Assembly: GCA_009801085.1 (NCBI GenBank)
Contig: VNWV01000006.1
Span: 2,666,001 to 2,730,000 of the forward strand
Reading direction: 5' to 3'
DNA: 64,000 nucleotides
Source: Lasiodiplodia sp. COLG20
Lineage: Eukaryota; Ascomycota; Dothideomycetes; Botryosphaeriales; Botryosphaeriaceae
In this document: in pieces, positions 1 through 12,700 of the stretch
Layout: each line of letters begins with the position of its first letter
How positions within the stretch are numbered: position 1 is the first letter of the stretch
The notes under the pieces: generated by a model
Seen by the model: the letters and a program-made list of their open reading frames with translations, nothing else
Databases searched by the model: none
What the model was told of the DNA's origin: nothing
Translations under genes and position numbers: made by a program

Positions 1-3000
1 CCTTGAACGAGGAAGGATTCGGACTCGGTGCGAGGTACGCACGCACGCAGAAAGCTGGGGCCACGACGTGGACGCGACGCGACGGAGGAGCCGCATCGGC
101 AATCGATGATTGCGAATGCTGCTAGCTCAAGCGCCACTGAAAGTTGGTTTCCTTTGCTGCCCTTCGAGACGCCCGGGAAAGACGCAATGACGATGCTGAT
201 GGATGGTCGAGTCTAGACCGTGCCGTATGACGTGAAGTGAGCACGGTCGGCTTCAAACTAATGACATAGCTCACACCAGCGCTTCTGCTAATGCCACGCC
301 GCCGCGTGTTTGGTTTGTCATTGTTTATTGTTTTGTTTGATGGGCTGTGCTGAAGCTGAGGCCGCCAGCTCGTCTCTACACCATTCCGTCCCCTTCCTCA
401 AACGTCGCGGTCCGGGACCTATCTTCGGAAATAACTTCCCTCGTTCCTTCGCTCCTCTCATAGCTCAAGCGTCGGGGGGACGTTGGCACTGGATGTCTTC
501 TCCTTCTTTATCCCCCTTCAAGTCAAGGGCGCAAACCTTAAATTCGAATCCTGGCAACCGAATCCGCACCTATAACGTCACTCAACAGGACATTGTTTCC
601 CTTTTGCGTCGGACATTCGCTAGATACCCGCGGTGCATTAGCAGCGCGCTTACGAGGAGATTGCTCCGTTGGAAAAGACGCGGCATGAAGCGTGCCCCTC
701 GTATCTACGTCGGAAGGGCGGAACGGAGCGCCACTTGTGGGGGCGGGGAAGCGGGAGAGGCGCTGTAGTTCTTATAGCTGTTGTGCAAACCCCGACGCAA
801 GAACTTTCTTTTTTAGCGTCTCGAAGTTATGTACGCCGCCCATCAACAACAAGTTGGCGCACAACCTGGCCCAACAACGCGCCCGTCAGCGCCAAGGGCG
901 ATTGCAAACCTCCCCCCCACGCCAACACCTTCTCTCAATTCGTTCGTAACGGTCGATGATGTAGTGTGGTGGTGGGGGAGGAGGAAGGTTCTGGAGGTTC
1001 CCGAAGTCACGATGCCCTGGAAACGAAGCGTTTCGTGCCCCGTCATCCGCATATCCTCAAGAAGCGAACAAGGCGGCAGAGGCAGGAACAACAACCGTAG
1101 CTAGCGCGCCGCCTCGACTGTGAAGAAACGCGAACCCCGTGCAGCCCTTACTGGCGGCTGCCTGCTGATGGCATCCCGACGACCGGTGGTGGCTGGCTGG
1201 CTGACTGTGCCTCCCCCCGGCTGGGCTCGCTGGGGGGGTTTTTTTTAATCTACTGCCACCAAAAGGAAAGAGGCTGTGCTGTGGCCACTCATCGGCGGCA
1301 ACATACAGTATCTGGAGCTGACCAGCGCCTTTCTCCCCGTTGCCCCTTTTCCATTCTCGAAAGAAGCAAAAAAAATGATAGGACGCCCCATGCCCATCTA
1401 TTCCAAGCCCCGGCGTGTATGCATTGCCATCTCGTTCCTCCTCCCGTACACGGCCTCGCCTTTTGTTATCTCTCCTCGCTACGGATTGCCCTGGAGGATG
1501 GGGGCTGAGCAAACGGGCAAGGAGCCGCCGGTACCGGGCGTCCAAGCTCAGCAGCGGCCCGTTGGGGAGTGGGCAGGTTTCGGCGGCAGCAGCTCTGACG
1601 CCATGTCGCTGCAGGAGAAATGAGGCGGCAACAAGGAGGATTTGCGGCGTTTGTGTAACCTCGTCCGTCGCGTGATACATCTACCGGTAAGTGTCGCGAA
1701 AAGCTCGTAGGGGTGGCGGGCGTCTCGGTCGCGGGGGGGCGGCTGTGTGTTGTAGGAGCGTTTTCTGGCTTCATCTTCCGTTCGTGCCTTCGGAGGCGTG
1801 TGCGGACAGTTGCGGCTGGTCTAGCCTGGATTCGGTAATGTGACGAGTAAGCAAAGCCTGGGGGAATCAGCTATACTGGGATAGCAAGTGATCAGTGTTG
1901 AACTGTGCTTTGGTCGCAACGTGACGTCTCGTTCATGAGAAGTGAGGGTAAGCGGTAGCAAGAGTGTGACAAAGACGATCGAGTGACCGAGCGGTTTGTG
2001 GGCGACATTGTGAGATGGAGAATGGCATGCAGAGTCTACCGCCCCTGTGAGAGGCGTTGACGGGCACGCCGACGGCTGCGGGGGCCAAGCTTCTCTCTCA
2101 CATGCTTCGTGATTGAAGAACGTGCAAGGCTATGGGCCGCAGCCGCCGCTAAAGCCATCGCACGACATTGATTCCAAGAGGTCATGCATGCAATCAGCTG
2201 CATTGCATATGCGAGACGTGTTCTCTAGCAATCAGTGTGGCCAGACCCCGATGCAGCTCAGTGCAGAGAGCGGGCGGGGGAAGCCACATGCTCAAGAGAC
2301 GTGCGTGTTCGAGCCAAGATCACCACGTTGTTTCTTTTTCGCCTTCCAGTAGTCCCTCTCGGTCAGCCAGGCAACTGAATTTCGTCGTTGTTGATCAGCG
2401 ACGACGTCCATTCAAGCCGTCTCTTCGGTGGGCGCTAACCTCCCTACGACCATGACTGCGTCCACAAACACTGCCCCTGACGCCCTAGCGTACCGCTGTC
2501 CCATGGATCACGGCCCAGCAGATCAGCGGAACACTGATCGACCCCACCAACGAGACTGGTGAAGCATCTCAGGTTTGAATCGAGGCCTTCGGCGACTGAC
2601 GGCTGGAGAAAGAAAAAGAGTTTGTCTAGCGGCATCATGGCTCAGTGCATTATCCGCTAGCCTTCCGATTTGTTGACGACGTTTCTCCTCCCACCTCGGC
2701 CTAGTCGGGGTTTCTCCGCGAGGAAGGCAACTGACTGAAAAGAGCGCTGATGCGACATTCAACTTTGCCCCTTCAGGCATGAGGTGCTGACAAGTGAGAC
2801 TTTTTATCATGGAAGCTTTTAGTCACACACCTACCCCAGTTTTGGCCATGTTTTTTGATCAGCAGGAAAGCATGCGCCGAAAGTGACATTAAGATAGGTG
2901 TGGTGGTAAGTATTATGCTTGGATGGCCCGGAAGCTCTCCGCCGCGCATGCTATTCACCACATGCGCGGGAAGCTTGCGCTAATCCAGGCACGGGATCAG

Positions 3001-4721
3001 CGGAAGAGGGAAGCCACATCGTGGGCCGGGGAAGACGGATTTTGCCCCAGAGTGTAAGTACAGGATTTAGCATTATGCCCTTAGCCGTTGGAGCCGAGGT
3101 CAAGTGGCTTCACTGAACTAAGCCGGAGTCGTGTCCAAAAGGCAGTCTCAAGGAGGTTCAGAGAAAAGCGAATTGTGGGGGAGGTTGCATAATTCCATCT
3201 GTTAGACCATCGACATCTGTACCAACCAAGCGGATACCAGGTGCTGGTCAACGCGGAGTAATTTCCTTTTGGCCCGCGCACGTGCCATGATTCCTTCTTC
3301 ATAATCTTCGCCAATCACAAGGTACGACACACGGGTAGCAGACTGAGAGACAACGAGGGGTGGTTGATAATTGATGGGATAAGCCCGGAGATTGGGAGAA
3401 GTAAACGAGAAGTCGCTTTTCTTAGTTTGGTGGCTTCGTACGGCCATCTCTAGGACGGGTCTGATGAGCTTCTTTGGGTATGCTGCTGCCTCTGCTTTAC
3501 CAAATCGCGCCTAAGACACGGCGGGTCAGATATAGAGTTTGGGTTGTGAGTCTTAAGGTATACTCCGGTATCCTAGCAATTCCGAAAAGATCCTTGTCGT
3601 GGTCATCTGGCACTATAGCGGACCCCAGCTCGCGCCAATGACGCGATGTCGATACAACCCCCGCCGATCTGGTTCGCTGTAGTTCAGGAAGTGACCTGAG
3701 CTATGGTATGGTGACCACGAAAATTATGACATTACGATGACCGTGTGCGTGAGACCAACGGTGACCAAAGCTTCGCGGCCGTCCAAGAGCTGAAAGACAG
3801 GGATGACGTAGGTCAAAGCTAGGATCGTACCACTTCATCGCGCACATCGTTAATTCATGGGAAATCATGATACCAAAAAGGACCTTATTAGAGAATATTT
3901 TACAATGTTTTTCTTTTCGGGCCTACGCAGCGCCCAGCTAGCTCGACCGTGACTAGATACAAGTACAGATGTTTCCAATGGTTCAGGTCTTGGTGGTCGG
4001 TCCGCCAGCCGCGTGAGCCATGCAGGCTTTTCCTGACCGCTGTCTAGATGCGACCTCAATATGAGAACACAGAAATGGCCGAGGGAAAGAAAGAAAAGGC
4101 AGCAACAAACAGCCATCAAAAGCTGACTTCGGGTATAATGCAATGTGAAGGAATGCGACGAAACGAAGGTGCCGAACTCCTGTCTTGATCGCATCGGTCT
4201 GCGCAAGATTGAAGATGTTTGGCATAATAGTGAATCTGATATGACCACCAAACAATCCAAAGGCAGTAGAAGTAGGGTATCAAAAGAAACGAACAAAAGT
4301 AGGTAAGGCGAAAAAGAGACAAACATTGCAATGAAACGTTTGACCTCAGCCTTTTCGCGTCTGTGCCATGATTTCAACACCGTGAAGCGTAACCCAGCAC
4401 AGACGTACATCGCGCATTCGTGACAGCGGGAAAACACGACTCCAAGTAGACGAGAATGATCCGACCGCTCTTGGAGAATCGCAGCAGAGTGGTCTGCCTC
4501 AAATCCGATTGCAGGCCGCACCAGGCGCGGGCCCGGGTCGTCGCTTCAGGGGATGGCGTGTGGATCCCCAAAAGCAACCGATATGTCGGTGTCGTTTTCG
4601 AGCAGTCCATTCCCACGACCATCATGTATCGTCATCTTCTCACACGCCGCGTGCACCAATGACTTCGTATGTCTCGAGTGTATGTACCATATGTACGATT
4701 GAAAACTCGCACTTGCCGGGA
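1..4721. other. Intergenic, no recognised gene
   Basis: No frame here shows a recognisable domain, and candidate open frames are short or lack an ATG. About 3.87-4.72 kb lies just downstream of the bZIP stop codon and is probably its 3' untranslated region and terminator; it is AT-richer than the coding part. The first 3.5 kb mixes GC-rich and T-rich runs (for example the T-run near 1238-1248). I see no tRNA and no transposon motif. A small, intron-rich or lineage-specific gene could be missed. Confidence 0.5.
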
Positions 4722-6419
4722 TCAATGCTGACCCGGAGGTGGCAAGGGAGGACCACGTCCCGCAGGCGGCTGAGGAGGCCAGCTCCTGTCGGTCCGCTCA
4801 GGCGCGTAGGGAGTAGGATAGCCTGGCTGGGGCTGCTGCTGCTGCTGCTGCTGTTGGGGCTGCGGCGGGGGAGCATGCTGCATCGACGCTGAAGGCGTAC
4901 GAGAGCCCGGGACGGGGGAGGCAGCCGCGAGCGGCGGATACGACGCTGGCGGATACGCCACTTGAGGCTGAGCCTGCTGGCCAGGGACTGCGCCCGGAGG
5001 AGGGAGGTACGAGCTCGTACGTCTGCGGACATTGCGATCTGACTCGGCAGGGCGTTGCTCGCTTCGGTGGTCCGACGGATAGGTGCTGAAACCAGTACCT
5101 GGAGTGCTGCTTGCAGATGTGCTGCCTTGTCCAGATGAGGCTCCCGTGCTACCCTGAGCTTGCATAGAGAGTCTTCGGAGGCGTGGTGAAGGCGGGCGTG
5201 GGAAGTGACGGTCGCCGCCCGGCGCTTGATAGACCAGCTGAGCGAAGTAGTCGCGCTCGCGCTTGTAGTATTCGACGTCCTCGTTGGCTTCGCGGATTTG
5301 TTGCTCCAGGCGAGCGATTGTGGAGGAGGCTTCTCTTTCTTTTTCCTTCCTCCTCGCTCGGAATCGAGCCGAAGCACCGGCGTTGCGCTTTCGCTTCTCA
5401 TCAGCCATTTTCGACGCAGCCTGCACATCCACTGGAATCTGTACATGACCTTGGTTTGTCTCGAGTGTGAGCAGCTGATAATTGCTCTGACCAGTCGAGG
5501 CAACAGGGATTCCATAGGAGCGGTCGGGCTCTTGCGATGAGAACTGAGGAGGCGGGGGCGCGCTCGAGGGAGCCGACTGGAACGGGACGGGCGACGGGCG
5601 ACCAATTTCTCCCAGCGACGCGGCCGGCGAATGCTGGCCAGCCGGACCGTACGAGTACATGCCGCGGGGGCTTGCGCTCGCCGACTGCGGCTGAGGTGGC
5701 TGAGACATGCCGCCACTGGTCCGCCGCGAGTGGCTCTGTTGGATGGGAGGAGTGGGGATCGACGACGGCGGAGGAGGAGGGAAGTTGTAGCCTGATCGCT
5801 GCGCTGCCGGAGGTGTAGGCAGAGGCGGATTCGGTGCGGATCCAGGCTCGTGTCTGTAATCTGAGGAGCTGGGCGAGAGAAACGGAGTCTCCTGGGCATT
5901 GATGGTGCCGGTTGGCGGTCTGATCATGCCCAGACTTTGTGAGCGGTAGAGAGGAGAGCGCGGGCTCAGGACGCGGCGGTGGCCAATGCTGGAGGTGTGA
6001 GCATGCTGGCGCCTCTGGTCCTCGTAGCCAGGAACGCCGTGGCTCATGTGGGGGGAGGGCCCCGGCAGGCGGTCGACGGGGGACGGAGACTCCATCTGGG
6101 AGGCAGTGCGGCTGCGGGCCTTGGACTCGGCAGAAAGAGCGCCGTCGCCCGACGGGTTCAGCATCGAGTGCACGCCAAGGGCGCGCGGGGTGCGGTCCTC
6201 GGAGCGTGGCGGCGTGGGCTCAGAGGTAGGCGGGTGGATGGGCGGCAGAGCAGGACCACGGCCCTGCAGCTGCTCATACCTGGCGCCACCAGACAAGCTC
6301 AGCATCGCCGAGGGTGGTCCTGCGGGACTGGTGTAGGATCGTGCGGCCGTCGGCCGGCTGGAGACATCGTGGAGGAAGGTGGACGAAGGACCTGACCTGC
6401 TGCCATGCTGCTGTGACAT
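4722..6419 (-). CDS. bZIP transcription factor, MetR/Zip1-like basic region
   Basis: A nuclear DNA-binding regulator of 565 residues if read from the ATG at 6419. The basic region and zipper lie at about residues 340-396. The basic core NAGASARFRARRKEKE has the ASARFR form typical of the fungal MetR/Cys-3/Zip1 group rather than the GCN4 or Jun form. The zipper is short and uses Ile, Val, Tyr and Phe at several heptad positions. The rest is low-complexity Pro/Ser/Gln, including a Gln run (CAG repeats near 4832-4858) close to the C-terminus, as expected for activation regions. There is no intron in the frame. The frame stays open for about 228 codons upstream of the first ATG, so an upstream exon carrying another start cannot be excluded. 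Target genes are unknown; a sulfur-metabolism role would be an inference from family resemblance only. Confidence 0.85.
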   Translation of the reverse strand: MSQQHGSRSGPSSTFLHDVSSRPTAARSYTSPAGPPSAMLSLSGGARYEQLQGRGPALPPIHPPTSEPTPPRSEDRTPRALGVHSMLNPSGDGALSAESKARSRTASQMESPSPVDRLPGPSPHMSHGVPGYEDQRRQHAHTSSIGHRRVLSPRSPLYRSQSLGMIRPPTGTINAQETPFLSPSSSDYRHEPGSAPNPPLPTPPAAQRSGYNFPPPPPSSIPTPPIQQSHSRRTSGGMSQPPQPQSASASPRGMYSYGPAGQHSPAASLGEIGRPSPVPFQSAPSSAPPPPQFSSQEPDRSYGIPVASTGQSNYQLLTLETNQGHVQIPVDVQAASKMADEKRKRNAGASARFRARRKEKEREASSTIARLEQQIREANEDVEYYKRERDYFAQLVYQAPGGDRHFPRPPSPRLRRLSMQAQGSTGASSGQGSTSASSTPGTGFSTYPSDHRSEQRPAESDRNVRRRTSSYLPPPGAVPGQQAQPQVAYPPASYPPLAAASPVPGSRTPSASMQHAPPPQPQQQQQQQQPQPGYPTPYAPERTDRSWPPQPPAGRGPPLPPPGQH

Positions 6420-6696
6420 CAGGTCCTTGTCGTCGGGGTGCCTTGCGCCTCGATGAGTCGACCATGAGGCGTCCCTTCCCCGGTCTTCCAGCTGGCGGAG
6501 GTCGACGGGGTCCTGGAGGCGCAGCCGGAGGTCGAGCTGCGAGGCGGGCGGGCTCTGGGGAAACGAGACCCGGTAAGGATGGTGGTGTTGGTAGGGAACG
6601 GCGAGATCTGGGGCAGCCAGGATGACGGCGCGCGAGGGCAGTGCCTCGCGGGGAGTAGCAGACCAAGAGACGGAAGGTGTTGAGTGAGTAGGCGCG

Positions 6697-6711
6697 TCAG
6701 GACGTGCGCAT
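6697..6711 (-). CDS. Candidate upstream ORF (MRTS-stop) of the bZIP gene
   Basis: ATG CGC ACG TCC TGA lies about 290 bases upstream of the presumed bZIP start, on the same strand. A second, overlapping out-of-frame ATG at 6465 opens 63 codons that end at 6274, past the main start. If the transcript begins upstream of 6711, both could lower main-frame translation, as is known for GCN4/CPC-1-type bZIP genes. The transcript start is not known, so this is a sequence-level suggestion only. Confidence 0.3.
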   Translation of the reverse strand: MRTS

Positions 6712-9700
6712 GGCAGGGTAAGAGACGGAGGGCAGAGGGGCGGGCTTGCGCTCGTGACTGGGGGGAGGTCTAGAGATATAACGAGTTGCGGTGAGTTGGA
6801 GTGAGGGAGAATCACACCAACGGGCGGGCGATGCTCAAGCTCATCCCTGCGGGCTGCTACGCCGGGTCGGGAAAGGCCCCAAGGTACACGATGCTGACCT
6901 TGTCGATAATGGAGGATTGGCGGGCGTGCGCGGAGGGCGGGAGCCGTTCCCTGGCAGAGGCATGGCCGTGGGCTGCATGGTGCGACTGTCGCAGCTGTCG
7001 TGGCCGCCCCGGCTGTCAAGCAACTGCCGCCGGCGCACCTGCGACTCAGCGAGCACCGCCCGGCGCGGCAGAGGCGCCATGCAAATCTGCGCTGCTCCCA
7101 CACGGCATCGATCAGCGCCGCCCGGGCCCCCTGCCGGCGCTGAGGGCGTGCGCAGAGCTACCTTTCGCTCGGGATCTTGAGCCTTATGCCCCCTCCACCT
7201 TCGCTGCCCTCCCCGCCTGTTTCGCTGCCACCCGCCAACGTCACGTCCCGTCCCTAATCTCGTCACCTGCGCTAGCCGCCCGCCGACGCTGCGATAGCAC
7301 GGCCAGAACCTCGCCCGGCGCGCAGCCGCCGTGAGCGCGCCCGACGCCCCGGTCAGTCCGCAACACCGCCAGCACACCACGCCCACCTGGGAGCCGCCCG
7401 CCCAGCGTCCGCCGCCCGCGAGCAGCCCGCCCGCCCAGGCACCGCGCCGCCGCCGCCGCCGAGGGGCCCCGGCGTGCATCGCGTGCAGCTGCATTGGGAG
7501 GCCGTCAGATCTATATGGCGCGATTCGCGAATGACGGCATTGCGAGCTGTCGGGCATCAGGGCAGGGCCGTTGCACACCCCCAAGGCCAGCTCCGGGATC
7601 AGCCAGGGCCCATTACTCGCCCGGGCCGCGGCGCGAGCGGTGAAGAGCGCAACGGCACGGGCGCTCTTTATATCAGGAGGGCTGGCAATCTCCCCTCGAT
7701 GGCGCAAAAGCGATCGTCCTTGCGGTGCAATTAGCCAGGCGGACATTGGAGGCAGGGGTGGAGAGATGTCTGAGCCAGCTCAGCAACGCGTCGGGCCCGC
7801 GGGGGCGGGCGTGCGTGCTGATCGCTCCGAATGATGCGCATGGCGACTGGCGGACTTGGCCCTCGGGCTGCGTGCGGCCAGCGACGTGTTGGGCGAGGAC
7901 TTGTCGAACGCTGTCGTTGCATTTAGCATCGCCGCGGCCATTGGACTGCCCCCGCCATCCCTGCCGCATGGAGGGCGCGGTCATATGACACGCCCGGCCT
8001 GCAACATCTCTCCCAGCGCTGTGGTGCAGAGCAGCGTGCGCAGCGTGCGGATAGTCGTCCACGCGCGCGGCTTTTTTCTGATTGGGCTCGTCCACGGACC
8101 CCCGACGGCTTTGATCTTTGCAGCGAAGAAGTCTGCGCATGCAAGCCACCGCACAGCCCGTCCGCCGCCTCCTGTTGGCCGCGCGCGCGCAGGGTGCTCC
8201 CTGCCGGCGCCCGCCCCAAGCCCCTGGCCAATTTGGAAGCCCACGTTGCTGTGGCTGATGCACCGTTTCTCTCGAGAAAGCTGCGAGTCACTGCACCTGC
8301 AGCGTGCCGCTTTGGGACCGCGCTACGCTCTCGCACACGCATGTCCACCTCAGCTGCCCGCTCATTGGGGCGGGATAGACGAGCAGTGTGCGGTGTGCGG
8401 TGTGCTTGCTTGCACGCACACGCGACGACGCCGCCTCGGAAGGCCTGGCGGGCGCGCCCGGTGCCATGGGCCAGCTGCGACTAGCAGCCGACTGAGCCCC
8501 GCTGCCGGATCCCAGCAACACCCTCCTCCTGCCAGTGCGACTCTCTCGCCTGCCCGTCATCCTCGCCCAAGCCCCAGTCCCGCTGCTTTTCGTCATCGCC
8601 TCCGCGTCCCACCCTCCGCCTGAAACCGCCGAAGCATGGCCGCCGCTTGTACGCCTCGCTCCGCGCACCGAGCCTCGCCTGCTGCTGCCCGTGGGTTGAT
8701 CAAACACCAGCGCCGTGACCGCGGGCCGGCGGAAGGATCCAACGGACTAACGTCGACGGCGCCACGCGCTCAAGGAACATGCCTGGACCTCGCCGCTTCC
8801 CCCATCACCACGAACTGCAGCCGCATAAAGATTTGAGCGCTCGGTGCCCCGCTGCTCTCTTACTAACGCAAACGCTTTTGGGTTTGCTAAAATGCACCCA
8901 GACGTTGAAATCCCAGGGTTGCTGGCCTCCGGCTCCACGGCGCCCACCGCCGCCGCGTCCAGCGCCAGATCTGCCCAGGCACCGGCCGCGTTCGAGAAGT
9001 GCATTGCTCCCCACCACGCGCTCGCCTGACCGCCGCTCGTCCCGCATGTGGATGGCTGACCAAACAATTGCCGATCAGGTGGAACGTGGGAAGTTCCGAA
9101 ATTGATGCGCATCACCACGCGCTGAGCTGCCGTTTGATTATTGTGATGGCGGGCTTGCGTCAGGTCGGAGCGGCAGCCCTACCAGGAAGCGCGGCTAGGG
9201 AAACGGTCTGGTGCTACAACGCGCCCTCGGAGCGGCCACATGGCAGCCCTGTTCCGTCCAACTTTTTGCTTCTGCGGGAGCTTGCGCCGCGGTCGTACGG
9301 TGTTGCAATATTTAGACAGGAACCAATACACGGCTAGCTCCACGCCAACGGCCGCCGTCGAGTCCGCACTATTGACTGCTGGACCCCTCGCGAGACGACT
9401 CATTCACGCCAGCATTCCCCGTCTTGTCAAAACCATTGCGACTCTCGGTCCGTTGTGGTCGCACGCTGTCAGACAGCCTCGTGCAAGTCATCCCGATCTG
9501 CAGCAATCCCTTCCTGCACAGACGCGACGGCTCGCAAGCCATAAACCCGACGACGTTCGGCGTCAGGCCAGCAAGCAAGCAAGCAGCAACAGCAGAAGTT
9601 CCCTGTCCCATGCTGGCCGACCAATATTATTGAGTTGCGCGCTCTCAAACGAGTCCTGGCTTCCAACTTGCCACAACAGTCACCTGCCCCGTCCCCTTCA

Positions 9701-12700
9701 TCCCCGTCGTCGCGCTGCGCCTGGAGCAACTGGTCATTGCTGTGAGACATGGCGTCCGTGTGCGGAACAACGACCCTTTAACCACTCTCAGCTTCTTCTA
9801 TTGGTCTTCCCCGTGCCGCCTTCGCGAAGGTTTCGCGAACAATTCTAATGCCCCTGCGCGAGCTCACGGACGCTTCGCTGTGCGACCGCCCTATTGCACA
9901 TCCCCGGCCGCCCGGCCGCAAGCGAAATAAGGAGCGTCCATCACCACGTTTTCGAGGCCCTCAGAAAATAATCACCCGCAAATGACGACACCTGGATCGC
10001 AGCACTACCATCCCTGCCGCGCATCCCTGCCGATTTCTTACTGACCTGGGTACCTCGGTTCCGGCGAATTCTCTTTTTCCTTTCTTTTTTTTCTTTTTGC
10101 TTGCGTGCCCTGCAGCGAGCTGTGTTTCCGCTTATGACCTATCTACTCCCCTTTTCGTCTCATCGCCGCAGTCAGGCGGCTGCCCCCGAGTGAACGATCA
10201 ACCACCCGCGCGCACAACCCTTCGTCACAGGGCATGTTCAATCGAACTGAATCATTCAACCAGGCCTTCTCTTCTCGCGCCGGCGTTGCGTTTCGCAATG
10301 AATCGCACGGGCACACACCCGCGTCTTACGTCGCGCAATGCCGAGCTGAAAACTGAATCGCCGCATAGGACAAGAGATCGGATCGAACCCTTCCCCTCGT
10401 GTCGTGCTCGCACTGCACGCGCTGTCTGGTACGGCTGTAGCCGCTCCGAAGCCGCGTGCTGCGGTCGCAGCATTATTCATCACGTCCTGACTCGAGCATG
10501 GGTTCGACGAGTCGTGGGGGAGAGACCTGACCGGTAAAGTCATAAACGAGGTGTGAACAGGAAACCGCCGTTGCATCTCATTGCGCCCCGCCCAAAAGGA
10601 GTCAAGATGGATGGAACCCTCGCCTGTTGCTGGACATGTGCCACGGATGTTTGGTTCGGCCCTTGCTCTCTGGTGTTGCCGATAGCCGTCCCGTAAACCC
10701 ATCGGCTGCGGCAGCATTACCGGCAGCGTTGCCGTTCTTTGATACCGCCTGCCCTACGCATAGATGCACACGGACGGGGATAAAAGCTAAAATTTTCTTT
10801 GTCTCGCGGATGCAACAGCTGCAGATCCGGCCGTCTCGGCTGGCGATTCAGTTGGAGCCGCCAGCCATCTTACTAAGGGGCGCGCGAGTCGCCGTGCAGC
10901 TGGAATCGTATCATGTCAAATACATAGTCACACGCTCAGCGCACATCACAGACCGGTCGCTTCAAGGGCCACATCGCCTACATGCCGAGTTGCGGCCCCG
11001 GCGAGCCGGTCGGGTATTGTAACTTTCCAAAGAGCGGTGCCACAGCACGAACCTTTCCCGGTCCAGATCGCTTGTCAAATTCATCGGCGGCAAGTTGGGT
11101 TTCGGCCGGGTTTGGTTGCCCCACGAGAAGAGGTAGGCTGAGTCTGGGAAAGCAGAGGCCACCTAAAGGTGGGCAACGAGATCGCAACGCGTGCGAGCCC
11201 AGAAAAAAAAATAAAAAAGAGGACATGGGGCCAAGAGCTAATGCGTGCACTTAGCACGCAATACCCGCTCCCCCGGCCGCACCAGGCTGGCTCAGGAATA
11301 GGAACGCCGCACCGGCTGCGCCTTTGACATCGTCATCGTACTTTTCTTCAGCTCTTCGCACCAAGCAGAGTGCTCACCGGTCCCGCGAGAAAAAGAGAAA
11401 GACGCACGTCCCTACGCAGTACGCACACCTCTTTTTCTGTTCCAATCGCTTGCCTGCGTGTGCCCAGAGTGGCGTGGGTGGTTCGTTTTCATGCTAGCTG
11501 CGGGCGCCGTGTTTTTTTCACTACCCCTCCTGGCGCCCCTCCAAGCCCGCTTTCTTCACCGTACCTCCAGCGGGCGGCAGCGCATCAGCTAGAGCAAAGC
11601 GCGGACCAATTGGATTGCCATGCGCCCTGGGAATGTGGACCGGAGAACGCGCTGCGACTTTTTTTGTTGTTCCTTTCACCGCGCGCTCCACTTGACAAGC
11701 AGTCTAGAAGCGGCAGAAGAAGTCCAGAACCATGCGCGAAGGGCAGCTTACTCACGTACAGCACATACATACATTTCACACTACTCATCACACACCGACC
11801 CGACACAATGGCTGACTGGCTGGGCTTGCTTGCTTGCTTGCTTGCTTCCCACTTTGCCTTGCAGATCATTTTGTTTCCTTTTGGCATCTTCGCTGCACAC
11901 CACCGGCCTCGCATCTCGGAGAATAACCCGAGAGGCTCGGGGGATTTCGAGAAGGTTTGAATCCTTTCGCCCTCGTTTAAGGTTTGGCGCTGGCGACCTA
12001 AACAAACCAAAAAACAAAAAAAAAATTCAAAGGCCGCACGACGGACAACGCTCGATCGCTTCGCTCTCGCAATCGTTCATCAGAGCGGGGATGTCAGCGT
12101 TGCGCATGCTTTTTCTCCTTCGTGGTCCGCCTCATAATCAGGCGGAACTTACAATTATCACCGCTTCCTCCGCTCCTCCCACCCCGCTTTCTCCCCCGCG
12201 TAATACGTTTGTGGCTTTCCCACCTGTGGCTTGCAGCCAGCGAACAGCGGTTTTGTCTTCTGCATCTCCTCATTCCCGCTAGCGCCCTGTTGTAGTGCTG
12301 ACGACGATGACGTTTCTCTCGATGATTTGATGGACTGTGGTTCGGGATCTTACTTTATTGTGTTTCGTTTTCAATTTTTGCTGTTCTCTCTCGTTTCTTC
12401 TGCCCGGGGAGAGGGAAAGGGCCGGCTGTGTGGTACCCCCTCTCACTCTCCACTGCCCCTCCGATTTCCCTCCACTAAAGCGCCACGGCCAGCAGTACTG
12501 CGTGGCGGTCATCGTCGTTTGTTCGTCATTGCCCTCCCGGCCCCATTTGAAAGCCCGATGGTCAGGTATGCGTTGGCACATTTGGGCTGAGTGGCGCCAT
12601 AAACGACGTTATCTTATCAACAAGGGACCGGAAAAGCAGCGAATGATGGTCCGGATCCTGGCAAAAAGAGGATCGCAGATGCGTTGTACCGGCGTAGTGG

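Noticed and set aside
3865..4521. 218-codon minus-strand frame with hydrophobic segments
   Set aside because: Lies in the likely 3' region of the bZIP gene; hydrophobic text arises from T-rich sequence, no family.
4640..5899. 419-codon frame overlapping the bZIP gene in another frame
   Set aside because: Arg/Ser/Leu-rich frame shadow of the bZIP coding region.
6841..7746. 301-codon frame in the bZIP upstream region
   Set aside because: Arg/Ala/Gly-rich text by composition, no domain, no supporting splice structure.
7856..8623. 255-codon frame in GC-rich interval
   Set aside because: Begins with TTG and has no domain; open only by GC composition.
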